From NCBI GenBank assembly GCA_015229005.1, contig JADGCL010000010.1:1-58413 (forward strand): a stretch of DNA of 58,413 bases, written 5' to 3'. Of this stretch, positions 18,508 to 27,413 are shown one piece after another (position 1 is the first letter of the stretch; every line of letters begins with the position of its first letter). Position numbers and translations under genes: made by a program. Under the pieces are notes generated by a model, which saw nothing but the letters and a program-made list of their open reading frames with translations, did not search any database and was not told the DNA's origin. The stretch is from Magnetococcales bacterium (GTDB taxonomy: Bacteria; Pseudomonadota; Magnetococcia; Magnetococcales; JADGCL01).

Positions 18508-18864
18508 ATGGACACGAAAGTGACGAAGCAGATGACCGAGATGGCCCAGTCGATGATCGACTCGATGACGGCCTATCACAAGATTGCCAACGGCGCCTTG
18601 CAGAGTCTGGCCAGGCAGCAGCTGGCTGTCATCGACGGAATTGCCAGCATCGGTACTCGGCAGATGGAAGCCCTGAAGGATGTCAAGGACGTCAAGGATG
18701 CCCTCGCGGTTCAGGCGGATGCCGCCGCCAAGTTGAACGAAATGATGGTCAATTCCGCCAAGGCCTCGTTGGACGAGTTCAAGGCGAGACAGGAAGAGCT
18801 GGCCGGCCTCCTCGACAAGGGGGTCAAGGACATGCTGAAGCAGGCCGAGAGCCTGAAGCGTTGA
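18508..18864 (+). CDS. Phasin family protein (polyhydroxyalkanoate granule-associated)
   Basis: A 118-aa, almost wholly alpha-helical amphipathic protein (MTEMAQSMIDSMTAYHKIAN, then long Ala/Lys/Glu-rich helices ending DMLKQAESLKR) without signal or membrane span, typical of small phasins that coat PHA granules. A strong ribosome site AGGAGG precedes the ATG. The promoter carries a PhaR-like operator pair, which independently supports the assignment. The next genes, an acyl-CoA synthetase and an alpha/beta hydrolase, fit a polyester or fatty-acid context but could be unrelated. Confidence 0.8.
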   Translation: MDTKVTKQMTEMAQSMIDSMTAYHKIANGALQSLARQQLAVIDGIASIGTRQMEALKDVKDVKDALAVQADAAAKLNEMMVNSAKASLDEFKARQEELAGLLDKGVKDMLKQAESLKR

Positions 18865-19309
18865 TGGGTTTTTTCTTCCCGAGTTTGTGATCTCTCTGGA
18901 TTGATTGATTTTTCCCGTGCCCGGGTCCCGGTTTTCCGGTTCTCCGGGCAGGGAAGGAAGAAGGGGATCCTCCCCGGCGTGCCTCTCCAGCCGCCGCTCT
19001 CCCGGGATGTTCCCCTCGTCGGTGACCGGGTCTCTCCCCCGTGGCCCGGTCACCGGCACTCCCTCTGGGTGACTCGTGGTCTCCGCTTTTTCTGGTCTCT
19101 GGTTGTGTTGCGTTCTTTCCCGGTTGACGCACCCGGGTCCCCTGGCTCAATCTCGACAGGTCTGAAAAAGTCCGCAGTCGGCTTTCTCCGATGGACCGGC
19201 GCGGCATCGATGGGGTAGGAAAAGTCTGCGGGCGGACCTTTTACGTTCGGCATGCCGATGCGGTAGTTCTTGATAGGCCTCCCTGGCCGGGAGGGGAGGA
19301 GGGAAGAGT
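18865..19309. other. Intergenic region after the phasin gene, no gene seen
   Basis: The 445-bp gap holds only short frames with no protein character. A T-rich stretch follows the phasin stop (gggttttttcttcc) without a convincing stem. Related short motifs aaaagtccgcagtcgg (about 19167) and aaaagtctgcgggcgg (about 19220) occur before the synthetase gene. The promoter of the synthetase gene should be here but is not obvious. Confidence 0.5.
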
Positions 19310-20776
19310 ATGTGGCGGGATTTCATCCGTGAATTTGCCGAAACCCAGCCGGACAAGTTGGCCATCGTCGATCGGATTACCTCCAGACCCTACAGCTATC
19401 GGGCTCTTCGGGAGAGCATCGAGAGTTGGGCGGCTTGGCTCCACCACCGGGGGATCGGTCGAGGTGATCGTGTGGTCTACCTCGCCACCAACAGCATGGA
19501 GCATATCCTTCTGTTTTTCGCCTGTGCCCGGGTTGGGGCCATCCTTGTTTCCCTCAACCACCGATTGCCGATGCTGGAATTGGCGGGCATCCTGGAGTTG
19601 GTCGAACCGCAGTTGTTTCTCGGCAATATCCCTCCTCCCTTGGGGCAGACCTTCGTCTATCAATCGCTGGCTTCGGTCGACCTGACGCTTCCGCTGGAGG
19701 CGGCCCCTGCCCATGATGTCCGTCTGGAAGATCCCATGATGATGCTCTTTACCTCCGGTTCGACCGGGACCCCGAAGGGGGTCCTGTTCCATGCCGGGAT
19801 GATCATGGCCAATATCCGGAACACCATCGACACCGGAGTTTTGTTCACTGATGACATCAGTGTTGTCAACACCCCCTTTTTCCACACCGGCGCCTACCAC
19901 GTCTTTTTGTTGCCGCTCTTGTCGATCGGCGGCACCCTGATTCTTTTCGATCGCTTCGATCCCGGTGACCTTCTGGCGGCGGTGGAGAGGGAGCGGCTCA
20001 CCATTTTCTGGGCCGTGCCCACCATGTTCCAGATGCTCCTGGACCACCCGGCGTTTGCAACCACCGATTTTTCCCGGATCCGGGTTTTGCTTTCTGGCGG
20101 GGCTCCTTTGAGTCTGTCCCTGATCCAGGGTTACCACCAGCGGGGGGTGGCGTTCAAGCAGGGTTTTGGTCTGACCGAGGTCGGGCCGAATTGTTTCCTT
20201 CTGGATACTGCCGACTGCTGGCGCTTTCCCGAATCCATCGGCAAGCCCATGCCCCTCTCCCGGACGCGGGTGGTGGACGAGGCGGGAAACGAGGTCGGGC
20301 CGGATCAGACTGGTGAATTGTGGTTGGCCGGTCCCCACGTCTGCCTGGGTTATTGGCGGCGGGAGGCGCTCTTCCGGGAGATGATGCACGATGGCTTCTT
20401 CGCTACCGGCGATCTCGTGAAGCGGAATCGGGAGGGGTATTTCTTTGTGGTCGGGCGGAAGAAGGACATGTACATCTCCGGTGGCGAGAATGTCTATCCG
20501 GGGGAGGTGGAACGGCAACTCCTGACCCACCCGGCGATCACCCAGGCGGTGGTGGTGGCGGTGGCCGATGGCAAGTGGGGTGAGGTCGGCTACGCCTATG
20601 TCGTCGCCACGGAGGAGGTGACCCTTCCGGCCCTTCAGGCATTTCTCCGGGAGCGTCTGGTCCGTTTCAAGCATCCCCACTATATGGAGCGCCTGCCGGC
20701 CATGCCCCTCCTGGCCAATGGCAAGATCGACCGCGTCACCCTCAAGGGAATGGCGGCTGCCGCTGTCGGGGTCTGA
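19310..20776 (+). CDS. AMP-dependent acyl-CoA synthetase
   Basis: A 488-aa ANL-superfamily adenylate-forming enzyme: phosphate-binding loop TSGSTGTPKG, GFGLTEVGPN adenine-binding motif, TGDLVKRNREGYFFVVGRKK hinge, SGGENVYPGEVE and the catalytic lysine in NGKIDRVTL. It should activate a carboxylic acid, probably a fatty or aromatic acid, to its CoA thioester with ATP; chain length cannot be judged. The ATG follows GGGAAGAG. The 3' end is followed, 34 bp later, by the multi-hairpin repeat, which separates it from the convergent hydrolase. Confidence 0.9.
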   Translation: MWRDFIREFAETQPDKLAIVDRITSRPYSYRALRESIESWAAWLHHRGIGRGDRVVYLATNSMEHILLFFACARVGAILVSLNHRLPMLELAGILELVEPQLFLGNIPPPLGQTFVYQSLASVDLTLPLEAAPAHDVRLEDPMMMLFTSGSTGTPKGVLFHAGMIMANIRNTIDTGVLFTDDISVVNTPFFHTGAYHVFLLPLLSIGGTLILFDRFDPGDLLAAVERERLTIFWAVPTMFQMLLDHPAFATTDFSRIRVLLSGGAPLSLSLIQGYHQRGVAFKQGFGLTEVGPNCFLLDTADCWRFPESIGKPMPLSRTRVVDEAGNEVGPDQTGELWLAGPHVCLGYWRREALFREMMHDGFFATGDLVKRNREGYFFVVGRKKDMYISGGENVYPGEVERQLLTHPAITQAVVVAVADGKWGEVGYAYVVATEEVTLPALQAFLRERLVRFKHPHYMERLPAMPLLANGKIDRVTLKGMAAAAVGV

Positions 20777-20810
20777 CATGCCCGGTTCGCGACCGGGGAA
20801 CCTTGGCAGC

Positions 20811-20956
20811 CTGTTGAAAAAGTCCATCCATGGACTTTTTCAACCCGGGAAGGCAAAACATGGTTTCGCCTTCCCTCCCAAATTCAACGGGTTACACCAT
20901 CCCGTTGAATTTGGCCGGCCATCCCTGGCCGGCGCAGCCCGTTTATCAACGGGCTG
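20811..20956. repeat. Five-hairpin MITE-like element, copy 1
   Basis: Five hairpins follow one another with almost no spacers: 20813-20844 (14-bp arms, GTTGAAAAAGTCCA), 20847-20875 (GGGAAGGC arms plus an inner AAAC/GTTT), 20880-20912 (12-bp arms AAATTCAACGGG), 20914-20933 (GCCGGCCA arms) and 20936-20955 (AGCCCGTT arms). Both ends begin, read inward, with CAGCC(T/C)GTTGA, like terminal inverted repeats. The right end touches the stop codon of the minus-strand hydrolase. The same element in inverse orientation is at 47687-47832. Confidence 0.85.
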
Positions 20957-21772
20957 TCAGCGGGAGGCCGTGATCAGGAAATCCCTGAGTATGGTTGCGG
21001 TCGCCTCGGGTTTCTCCAGGAAAAACATGTGGTCGGTCTCCGGGATTACCTCAAGCCGCGATCCCGGGATTTTGGCATGGAGGAGTTCGGCGTTCTCCAA
21101 GGGGACGAGCCGGTCCTGTTCGCCGGCGAGGATCAGGGTTGGTGCGCGGATCGATTCCAGAGGCAGGGGGTGGGCGAGGAAGTCGGCCACGGCCTCGTAT
21201 TGGCGCATCACCTCGGCGACGTTCTCCGGGTTGCGCGAACGCATCTCCACCAGGAACTGATAGAGGGCGGGATACTCGGCGTGGAGTCGGGGAAGGAGGG
21301 TCGGATCCAGCGCCAGACGTGCCCGTTCCTGCGGTTCCAGGAGATAGATGGCACGCACCTGATCGGCGCTCATGACTGGAAAGATGCGCTGGAACTCCGG
21401 GCCGCCGGCGGTGGTGCAGAGCAGGGCGAGGCCGGTCACCCGCTCCGGGGCGGCGAGGACCAGGTGTTGGGCGACGAATCCACCCATGCTCAGGCCGAGA
21501 ACCAGGAAGCGTTCGTGCCCCAGTGCGTCCATGAGTTCCCGGGCATCCGTCGCCAGGTCGGCGATGGAATAGGGGGCGGTGGTGGTAGGAGAGCGGCCCA
21601 TTCCCCGGTGGTCGGGAAGGATCAGGCGGAAGTGCGGGGTCAGGGCGGGGAACATTTTCTGGAAGATCCAGTTGCTGTTGGCGAAGCCCGGCAGGCAGAT
21701 CATCGGCGGGCCCTCGCCGAGTTCATCCCAGTGACCAGCAAAGCGACGGGTGGAGGAAGCGGAAGCTGACAT
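20957..21772 (-). CDS. Alpha/beta-fold hydrolase
   Basis: A 271-aa single-domain alpha/beta hydrolase with oxyanion segment CLPGFANSNWIFQKM, DHRGMGRS, nucleophile elbow GLSMGG (Ser), acid in ILAGEQDRLVP (Asp) and the catalytic His in PETDHMFFLE. It has no signal peptide, so it is cytoplasmic. The family covers esterases, lactonases, haloperoxidase-like enzymes and PHA depolymerases; the proximity to a phasin gene makes an ester-cleaving role attractive but unproven. The stop codon directly abuts the multi-hairpin element, which could act as its 3' mRNA structure. Confidence 0.85.
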   Translation of the reverse strand: MSASASSTRRFAGHWDELGEGPPMICLPGFANSNWIFQKMFPALTPHFRLILPDHRGMGRSPTTTAPYSIADLATDARELMDALGHERFLVLGLSMGGFVAQHLVLAAPERVTGLALLCTTAGGPEFQRIFPVMSADQVRAIYLLEPQERARLALDPTLLPRLHAEYPALYQFLVEMRSRNPENVAEVMRQYEAVADFLAHPLPLESIRAPTLILAGEQDRLVPLENAELLHAKIPGSRLEVIPETDHMFFLEKPEATATILRDFLITASR

Positions 21773-21993
21773 GGCGGTTTCCCTGTCACGGGTGATGGTT
21801 GGGATCGGGGGCTGCGGTCACTCCCCGTCCGGTCGATTGCCCCGGGGGGCGACCTCGGACAGCGTAACCGAAGTGTTGCAATTGGGCAACATGTCCGGTA
21901 TTTCGCATGGTGGGGATGGGTTGATGATCGATATCCTGGGAGCGGAAGTGAGGCGGAGGGGGAGAAACTCTGACTGCTCCAGGGAGAGAGGCG

Positions 21994-22467
21994 GTGAATC
22001 CAAGGGTGGCGTTGCAGCGGTTACGGGTCCCCATCGGGGGCTATCGGCCCCGGACTTCGGGGGGGTTGGGACCGGATATTACCTGGGTGGAGGTGGCATC
22101 GGCGTTGGCGCAGGTGGTGGAGTCGGACGGGGCGCTCCTGTTGCGGGCGAAATACGGGGGTCTTGATGACAGCCTGGAGCCGTTGCGCGAGGCGGTCTGG
22201 CGCCGGGTGTTGCGGCGGCGGTGGCGGTGCCGGGATCGGGGGACGCTGCGGCGTTTTTCCGAGCTGGCGCTGGGGGAGGCCCTGGAGCTGCGGGAGGATG
22301 CCTCTGCCAGCGACCGGGCACGGGCGCGAGCGATCCAGGTCGATCCGGCGACCTGGCGGGAGACCTGGAAGCCCCGCCTGGAACTCATGCTCGAAGAGCT
22401 GGATACCCTGGAATACGAGGCCCTGTGTACTCTTCGCGACCAGTTGACCGAGCTTGGCCCGGTTTGA
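21994..22467 (+). CDS. Hypothetical protein, 157 aa, Arg/Leu-rich
   Basis: The frame starts with GTG after GAGAGAGGCG. It has no signal or membrane segment and is highly charged: PIGGYRPRTSGGLGPDITWV near the start, a basic cluster (VWRRVLRRRWRCRDRG) in the middle and an acidic helical end (MLEELDTLEYEALCTLRDQL). GC skew and codon use match the neighbours, so it is probably real. No family was recognised, and it may be part of no operon: it stands between a minus-strand hydrolase and a minus-strand glycosyltransferase. Confidence 0.5.
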   Translation: MNPRVALQRLRVPIGGYRPRTSGGLGPDITWVEVASALAQVVESDGALLLRAKYGGLDDSLEPLREAVWRRVLRRRWRCRDRGTLRRFSELALGEALELREDASASDRARARAIQVDPATWRETWKPRLELMLEELDTLEYEALCTLRDQLTELGPV

Positions 22468-22572
22468 TTCTTCCCGGCACCGCCTGGTCGGCCCCCGGAA
22501 TTGTCGGAGGCGGGTTCTGATCAGACCGCGCCGGCCATCTCTGGTCGGTGCGGTTCGTGCGTCGACGGGCCG

Positions 22573-23355
22573 CTACCCCGGCGAGGGGGGCGTCGCGGTG
22601 CCGCCGTGGCGAAGACGGTGCCGGAGGACGCGCAGCAGAAAGCGGGGGTTGGAGACGAAGTTGCGTCGCCAGAGTCGCCGCGGCTCTTTCAGGAGCCGTG
22701 GCAGCCATTCGAGTCCCAACGCCTGGAAGAAGGGGCTGGAGCGGACCACGCGACCGGTGAAGAAATCGAAGACGGCGCCGATGGCCCCGATGAACGGGAC
22801 CTCCAGGGCCTGGCGATTGCTCTCGATCCATTTTTCCTGCTTGGGGGCGGTCATGCCCACCCAGAGGAGATTCGCCCCGGCGGCATTGATGGCCGCGACC
22901 ATCTTCCGGTTGTCTTCGGGGTCGAACTCATCCTTGAAGGGGGGACTGTAGAGGCCCACCACGGCGATGGCCGGATAGTGTTCGTGCATCTTCTGCCGGA
23001 GCCGCTCCAGATTCTCCTCGGTGGAGCCCAGGAAGAAATAGCGCCCGCCTCCCTGACGGTTGAAGTGTTCGGAAAGTCCGTGGAAGATGTCGGAGCCGGT
23101 GACCCGCTGGCGGATCCCGCCGCCGAGCAGGCGGGAGGCCCAGAGAATGCCGACGCCGTCGGGAGTGATGAGATCGGCGGCCTCCAGGGAGCGGCGGAAG
23201 AGGGGATCGGTGGCTGCGACCTCGAAGGCGTGCGGATTGAGGCAGACGAAGCTCTTCCTCCGGCAGCCGGTCTCGATCCAGGAGGCAATTTCGGCGACAC
23301 AGGCGGCAGCGGGCTCGGCGGCGACCGGGTAGCCCAGGATATTCTCGCGTTTCAT
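22573..23355 (-). CDS. WecG/TagA/CpsF family glycosyltransferase (GT26)
   Basis: A 260-aa enzyme with the GT26 hallmarks: FVCLNPHAFEVAATDPLF, the conserved DLITPDGVGILWASRLLG with its catalytic-type Asp, RVTGSDIFHGL, RYFFLGSTEENLERL and NLLWVGMTAPKQEKW, then GAIGAVFDFFTGRVVRSSP. These peripheral membrane enzymes add the second sugar (such as ManNAcA or ManNAc) to a lipid-linked precursor of enterobacterial common antigen, teichoic acid or exopolysaccharide. It stands alone here, away from the 4.4-9.1 kb glycan genes, but could serve the same pathway. Confidence 0.9.
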   Translation of the reverse strand: MKRENILGYPVAAEPAAACVAEIASWIETGCRRKSFVCLNPHAFEVAATDPLFRRSLEAADLITPDGVGILWASRLLGGGIRQRVTGSDIFHGLSEHFNRQGGGRYFFLGSTEENLERLRQKMHEHYPAIAVVGLYSPPFKDEFDPEDNRKMVAAINAAGANLLWVGMTAPKQEKWIESNRQALEVPFIGAIGAVFDFFTGRVVRSSPFFQALGLEWLPRLLKEPRRLWRRNFVSNPRFLLRVLRHRLRHGGTATPPSPG

Positions 23356-23582
23356 GGTCCTCCCTGATCACCCCAGGAGATGGTGAGAGCCGGCCCCTCC
23401 CGTTTGCCCTCGGGTCTCTTGCCGGGGAGGGGATGATTGATATTGACTCGTTCTCCAAAATGGCCCACGCTCCTGAAGATGGATCCATCCTAGGTCACCT
23501 CGCCTCCCGGTGTCACCCTTTTCGTAATTTCAGGGCCATTGCTGGTCCGGGGTGGCCCGTCTGGTCGTATCCGGAGTCCGCC

Positions 23583-24068
23583 ATGGTCAGCCGCAAGCCC
23601 CCCAAGGAAGAGTCCTCGACGCCCTTGTCCAGGTTGCCGGAGCTCTCTCTGGCCGATGCCGCTTGGCAGGCGGGAGTCTCTTCCGAGTTTCTTGAAAGGC
23701 TTCTGCGGGAGTGGCAGCCGACCGGATACGGTGTTGATGACCAGGGGGTTGTGCGGATCTCGCCGGAGGGGTTGTTGCGGTTCGGCTTTACCCTGGTGGG
23801 TCACAAGGAGTCGCAGTTGGCGATGCTGAAACTGGAGTTGGCCGCGCTCCGGCGGGCGATTCCGACCGCAGGCGGGTCGCCTTCCGTGGATATCGAAGCC
23901 TCTCCCGGTGGTGGTTCGTCCGGGGGGGGGGAGTCGATCCGGGGGGCCGACGCCCCGTGCGACCGGGTGAAAGGGCGGAAGAAGGACGGAGAGAAGAAGG
24001 GCGGGGAGAAGAAAAAGAAAAAGAAGGGCAAGAAGGGGGACAAGCCCGGGAAGAAGCGGGGCGGTTGA
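23583..24068 (+). CDS. Hypothetical protein with HTH-like N-terminus and lysine-rich tail
   Basis: From the ATG at 23583 (an in-frame ATG at 23433 would add 50 residues) the protein has 161 aa. Residues 15-70 look like a MerR-type or excisionase-like helix-turn-helix (SLADAAWQAGVSSEFLERLL, then GVVRISPEGLLRFGF). The rest is low complexity: Gly/Ser-rich, then a tail of Lys, Gly and Glu (KKKKKKGKKGDKPGKKRGG), which could bind nucleic acid like histone H1-type bacterial proteins. Function unknown; DNA binding is inference. Confidence 0.6.
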   Translation: MVSRKPPKEESSTPLSRLPELSLADAAWQAGVSSEFLERLLREWQPTGYGVDDQGVVRISPEGLLRFGFTLVGHKESQLAMLKLELAALRRAIPTAGGSPSVDIEASPGGGSSGGGESIRGADAPCDRVKGRKKDGEKKGGEKKKKKKGKKGDKPGKKRGG

Positions 24069-24074
24069 CGGGAA

Positions 24075-24100
24075 ACCGCCGCCGCCCCCCCGTCGGCGGT
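24075..24100. terminator. GC-rich hairpin between convergent genes
   Basis: ACCGCCG at 24075-24081 pairs with CGGCGGT at 24094-24100. It lies between the ends of the Lys-rich protein gene and the HD-GYP gene. There is no T-run, so it is at best a weak or bidirectional terminator. Confidence 0.3.
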
Positions 24101-24132
24101 GGCGTCGAGAGGGGGGCGGGGCGCATACGGGG

Positions 24133-25398
24133 TCAGGCGGAGGCAGGCATCCGGAAGCTCTTTGCGTTGGGCAGGTACTTGAAGGGGTTGACCGGGCCCT
24201 TGGCAGTTTCGGACTCGGCTCCGACGATGGCAAGTCCCTCCTCATCCTGGTGCTGGCTGAGATTGATCCAGCGCCCCTCCTCGACCGCCTTGCCGGTGGC
24301 GTCGGTCAGGAGACGAACGACGGGGAAGAGCAGGGCATTGCGGTGGTTGCTGACCACGACGGCACGGCTGCTGTCCTTCAGATGGACGACGGTGCCGACC
24401 GGGAAGAGACCGACACAGGTCACGAAGAATTGGAACAGCCCCATGTTGTATTGGTAGTTGGAGAACTCCATCATCCGGCGCAGGGCCAGGTAATTGTCCA
24501 GGGGCTTGTGGTAGGGGCGCCAGGAGGTCATGGCGTCGAAGGTATCGATGATGGCGGCGATTTCGCCCTCGATACTCGTTTCGCGTCCCGTCTGACTCTT
24601 GGGGTAGCCGGTGCCGTCGAAGCGCTCGTGGTGTTGGGCGGCGACAAGCCAGGCTTTTTCGGAGAGGTTCGGGACTGATTCGAGGATTTGGAGGGTGAAC
24701 TCCACGTGCTGGTGGCAAAGCTGCAACTCGCCGCGGGTGAGCCGGCCGGTCTTGCGGACGATGTGGAAGGGGACCTTGGCCATGCCGAGATCGTGGAGCA
24801 TGCCGGCAACGCCGATATCGACCACCTCTTCTTCGCTCCACCCCATCAACCTGCCGAAGGCCTGGAGGTGGATGGCGACATTGACCGAGTGTTCGAAGGC
24901 CTGGTCGCTGCGGTTCTTCAGGAGGGCGATAGCGGTGAGGGCCTCGTGGTCGCGGAAGATCGACTCCATTGATCGCCGGGAGGCCGAGATCACGGTCGGG
25001 AGGTCGACCTGCCCGCCCATGCGGACGCTTTCCAGGGTTCTGTTGGCCTCCTCGCGGACGGCCTTTTCGATTTTGACGGCCTCTTCGAGTTCATGCCCGA
25101 GCCGTTCCTGCCAATCCGCATCGGGGGGGGCATGGGGATCGGTTTCTCCGCCGAGTTCCCGCAGCTGCCCCTCAAGGAGCCTTTCCACGTCCTCCTGGGT
25201 GGGCAGATCGGGCTCGCCCTCGTCGGCATGGACGTGGACATAGAGTTCGCGGATACCGACATCCGTCAGTTCGGTGATGGACTGTCGGTCGGGAACGGTC
25301 TTGCCGAAGAAGTGAAAAGTCTCGGCAGGCCAGTCGCCGACGAAGCTCTGGACCACCATTCCCGGTTGCAACTGGTCGATGGAGATTCTCTTGATCAT
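24133..25398 (-). CDS. HD-GYP domain phosphodiesterase-like protein (DUF3391 N-terminus)
   Basis: A 421-aa soluble protein. Residues 1-100 form the DUF3391-type domain (KRISIDQLQPGMVVQSFVGD). The HD-GYP domain spans about 160-330 with metal ligands in EHSVNVAIH, the HD pair in GMLHDLGMAKVP, HQHVEFTLQIL, AQHHERFDGTGYPK (the GYP motif) and IIDTFDAMTS. Such proteins degrade c-di-GMP to GMP. The key residues all look intact. With two degenerate GGDEF proteins at the left edge it indicates c-di-GMP signalling, although no active cyclase is visible in the window. Confidence 0.9.
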   Translation of the reverse strand: MIKRISIDQLQPGMVVQSFVGDWPAETFHFFGKTVPDRQSITELTDVGIRELYVHVHADEGEPDLPTQEDVERLLEGQLRELGGETDPHAPPDADWQERLGHELEEAVKIEKAVREEANRTLESVRMGGQVDLPTVISASRRSMESIFRDHEALTAIALLKNRSDQAFEHSVNVAIHLQAFGRLMGWSEEEVVDIGVAGMLHDLGMAKVPFHIVRKTGRLTRGELQLCHQHVEFTLQILESVPNLSEKAWLVAAQHHERFDGTGYPKSQTGRETSIEGEIAAIIDTFDAMTSWRPYHKPLDNYLALRRMMEFSNYQYNMGLFQFFVTCVGLFPVGTVVHLKDSSRAVVVSNHRNALLFPVVRLLTDATGKAVEEGRWINLSQHQDEEGLAIVGAESETAKGPVNPFKYLPNAKSFRMPASA

Positions 25399-25920
25399 GT
25401 TTCCTGATCCGCCCTTCGTCCCCTGGTTTGGACTCGACCGATCACGATGAGGGCCACCGGTCTCGTTGCCTGTGAGTCGCCCTTGAGCCGCTCCCGAGCC
25501 GGGCCCTGGTACCGGAGCGACCGGAGCCCTTCCCCGAGGACGACCGACTGTAGTGCCCCGCCAACTGCCTTTCGCTGTGCTTTTCGTTGTAGCGCTTTGC
25601 CGGTTGCCCTTATCACGATGAGCACCCCGCCAACAGCCCTTCGCCAGTGTATCAGAACAATTGCGCCGATGGGAAATGGTGCCGGAAGGGGTTCTCCTGT
25701 TTTTTCATGACCGGGGCTGTGCGGTGACGGGAGGATGGGGAGCGGACGTTGGCCCGAATGGCCAAGATGGCGTAATATCCCGGGCGACGGGGGATTCTGG
25801 ATCTGGCTGTTCCGGGTGGGGGACCCTCCGGGTGGTGGCGCGAGACGCCGGGCGCAGGCATTCACCCCCGGGTTGAGTCTCCCGTGGCTCTGGGAAGGTG
25901 GCTGGAGGAGCGAGGTGAAC
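25399..25920. other. Divergent intergenic region, no gene seen
   Basis: The 522-bp region separates the start of the HD-GYP gene from the ROK gene and should contain both promoters. The words atcacgatgag and ccgccaac recur (around 25441/25613 and 25558/25627), which suggests a small imperfect internal duplication. No RNA gene or convincing frame was found. Confidence 0.45.
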
Positions 25921-26901
25921 ATGAGGGATCAGGTCATCGGAATTGATGTGGGTGGGACGAAGATCGCCGGGGCGCTGGTGGATGGTGCGACGGGGGAGAT
26001 CTCCCCAGCGGGTGTCTGGCAACAGCCGACCTTTGTCGATACTGGTCCCGGCGATCCCTTGGAGTCGATCTGTCAGGTGATTGAGGCGGTTCTTTCGCGG
26101 AACGGGGTGGGGGCGGGCGGCATTGGCGGCATTGGCGTCTGCATTCCGGCGCCGGTCCATCCGGAGACGGGATTTGTCTACAATCCGCCCAATTTGCGAG
26201 GTTGGCGGGACGTTCCACTGAAGGCACTGCTGGAGGCCCGTTTTCCTATGGTGGTCACCATCGACAACGACGCCAATGCGGCCGCCCTTGCTGAGACCCG
26301 CTGGGGGGCGGCCAAGGGGTATGGCCGTTCGGTGGTCTATGTCACGGTGAGTACGGGCATTGGCACCGGTTTCGTGGTCAATAACGCCCTGCTGCGGGGC
26401 AAGAACGGGGCGGCGGGAGAGGGGGGGCATGTGGCCATCGAGCCCCTGGGAGAGCGCCGCTGTGGTTGTGGCAACCTTGGCTGCATCGAGGCCCTGGCCT
26501 CTGGTACGGCCATGACCGCTTGGGCGATCGGAAGGATTCGCCGGGAGGGGATAGCCACCTCCCTGGTGGCCCTGGCCGAGGGGGACCTGGAGCGGATCAC
26601 CATGACTCTGGTCGGCCAGGCGGCCCGCGAGGGGGATGCCTTTGCTCGGGAAATCATCGCGACCCAGGGGAAGTTCCTCGGGATCTGGCTGGGTGGCATG
26701 GTCAGCCTGTTCGATCCGGAGATCATTGTCATCGGTGGCGGTTGTGCCAACCTGGGCAAGCCCCTCTTCGAGGCCATCGGCGAGACGATGGTCACCCGGA
26801 CCATCAATCCCTTTGCTCGGGAGATCCCCATCGTCCAGGCGGCCTTCGGGACCCATTCGGGGGTGATCGGCGCTGCCGGCCTTGTCCCGGGCCGGGGCTG
26901 A
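25921..26901 (+). CDS. ROK family sugar kinase
   Basis: A 326-aa ROK protein: ATP-binding GIDVGGTKIAGALVDG at the N-terminus, TIDNDANAAALAE with the catalytic Asp, VSTGIGTGFV, GEGGHVAIEPLG, and the zinc-binding CGCGNLGCIEALASG. DPEIIVIGGGCANLG lies near the C-terminus. No N-terminal helix-turn-helix is present, so it is a kinase (glucokinase, fructokinase or N-acetylmannosamine/glucosamine kinase) rather than a repressor. The ATG follows GGAGGAGCGAGG. It is apparently monocistronic. Confidence 0.9.
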   Translation: MRDQVIGIDVGGTKIAGALVDGATGEISPAGVWQQPTFVDTGPGDPLESICQVIEAVLSRNGVGAGGIGGIGVCIPAPVHPETGFVYNPPNLRGWRDVPLKALLEARFPMVVTIDNDANAAALAETRWGAAKGYGRSVVYVTVSTGIGTGFVVNNALLRGKNGAAGEGGHVAIEPLGERRCGCGNLGCIEALASGTAMTAWAIGRIRREGIATSLVALAEGDLERITMTLVGQAAREGDAFAREIIATQGKFLGIWLGGMVSLFDPEIIVIGGGCANLGKPLFEAIGETMVTRTINPFAREIPIVQAAFGTHSGVIGAAGLVPGRG

Positions 26902-27062
26902 CTTTCCGGGGTTCGGGGAAGCCGGGTCGGTCGCCGACCGGACCGGGGAAAATTCCGTGGATCCAGGGGGATAATGGGCTATCCTGCTTTGCGTGCCGTG
27001 CTTTTCCGGGTCGAACGTGTCCGTGGAGAAGGCCGGTCCGACACTCCGGCAGAGAGGGAGTC

Positions 27063-27350
27063 ATGGGTCTTTTGCGCTTGGTTTCACCGGATGGGACCCT
27101 GTCGTTTCGCGGGGAATTCCGGAGCAGCAACATCGGTTGCACCGAGGTGGTCGTCCGGGCCGGGGAGATTTCCACGTTCTACCGCTCTTCCACGGGAATG
27201 GTGACCATCATCACCCCCGCGACGTCGGTATCCTTTGTCATGGACGAGGGAACCTCGACACTGATGGACCATCTCCTGGCGCTGATGGAAAGGGCCTGTA
27301 GGCAGGTGCCGTCAACGGTCGCGGAGGTCAGTGAGCCGATCGGATTCTGA
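27063..27350 (+). CDS. Hypothetical protein, 95 aa
   Basis: The ATG follows AGAGGGAG at good spacing. The small protein starts with beta-strand-like sequence (MGLLRLVSPDGTLSFRGEFR, VVVRAGEISTFY, MVTIITPATSVSFVMDEG) and ends with one helix (LMDHLLALMERACRQV). There is no signal peptide or membrane span. No family was recognised. It may share a transcript with the ROK gene 161 bp upstream. Confidence 0.5.
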   Translation: MGLLRLVSPDGTLSFRGEFRSSNIGCTEVVVRAGEISTFYRSSTGMVTIITPATSVSFVMDEGTSTLMDHLLALMERACRQVPSTVAEVSEPIGF

Positions 27351-27413
27351 ATCCGGAGCATCCCGCCCGGGGTCACGATCGCGGACCACCTGTTTGGAGA
27401 AGGGACTCCTTCG

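Noticed and set aside
18901-19218. A 105-codon frame after the phasin gene
   Set aside because: Composition is Arg/Pro/Gly-rich without domain or ribosome site and starts inside a likely untranslated region.
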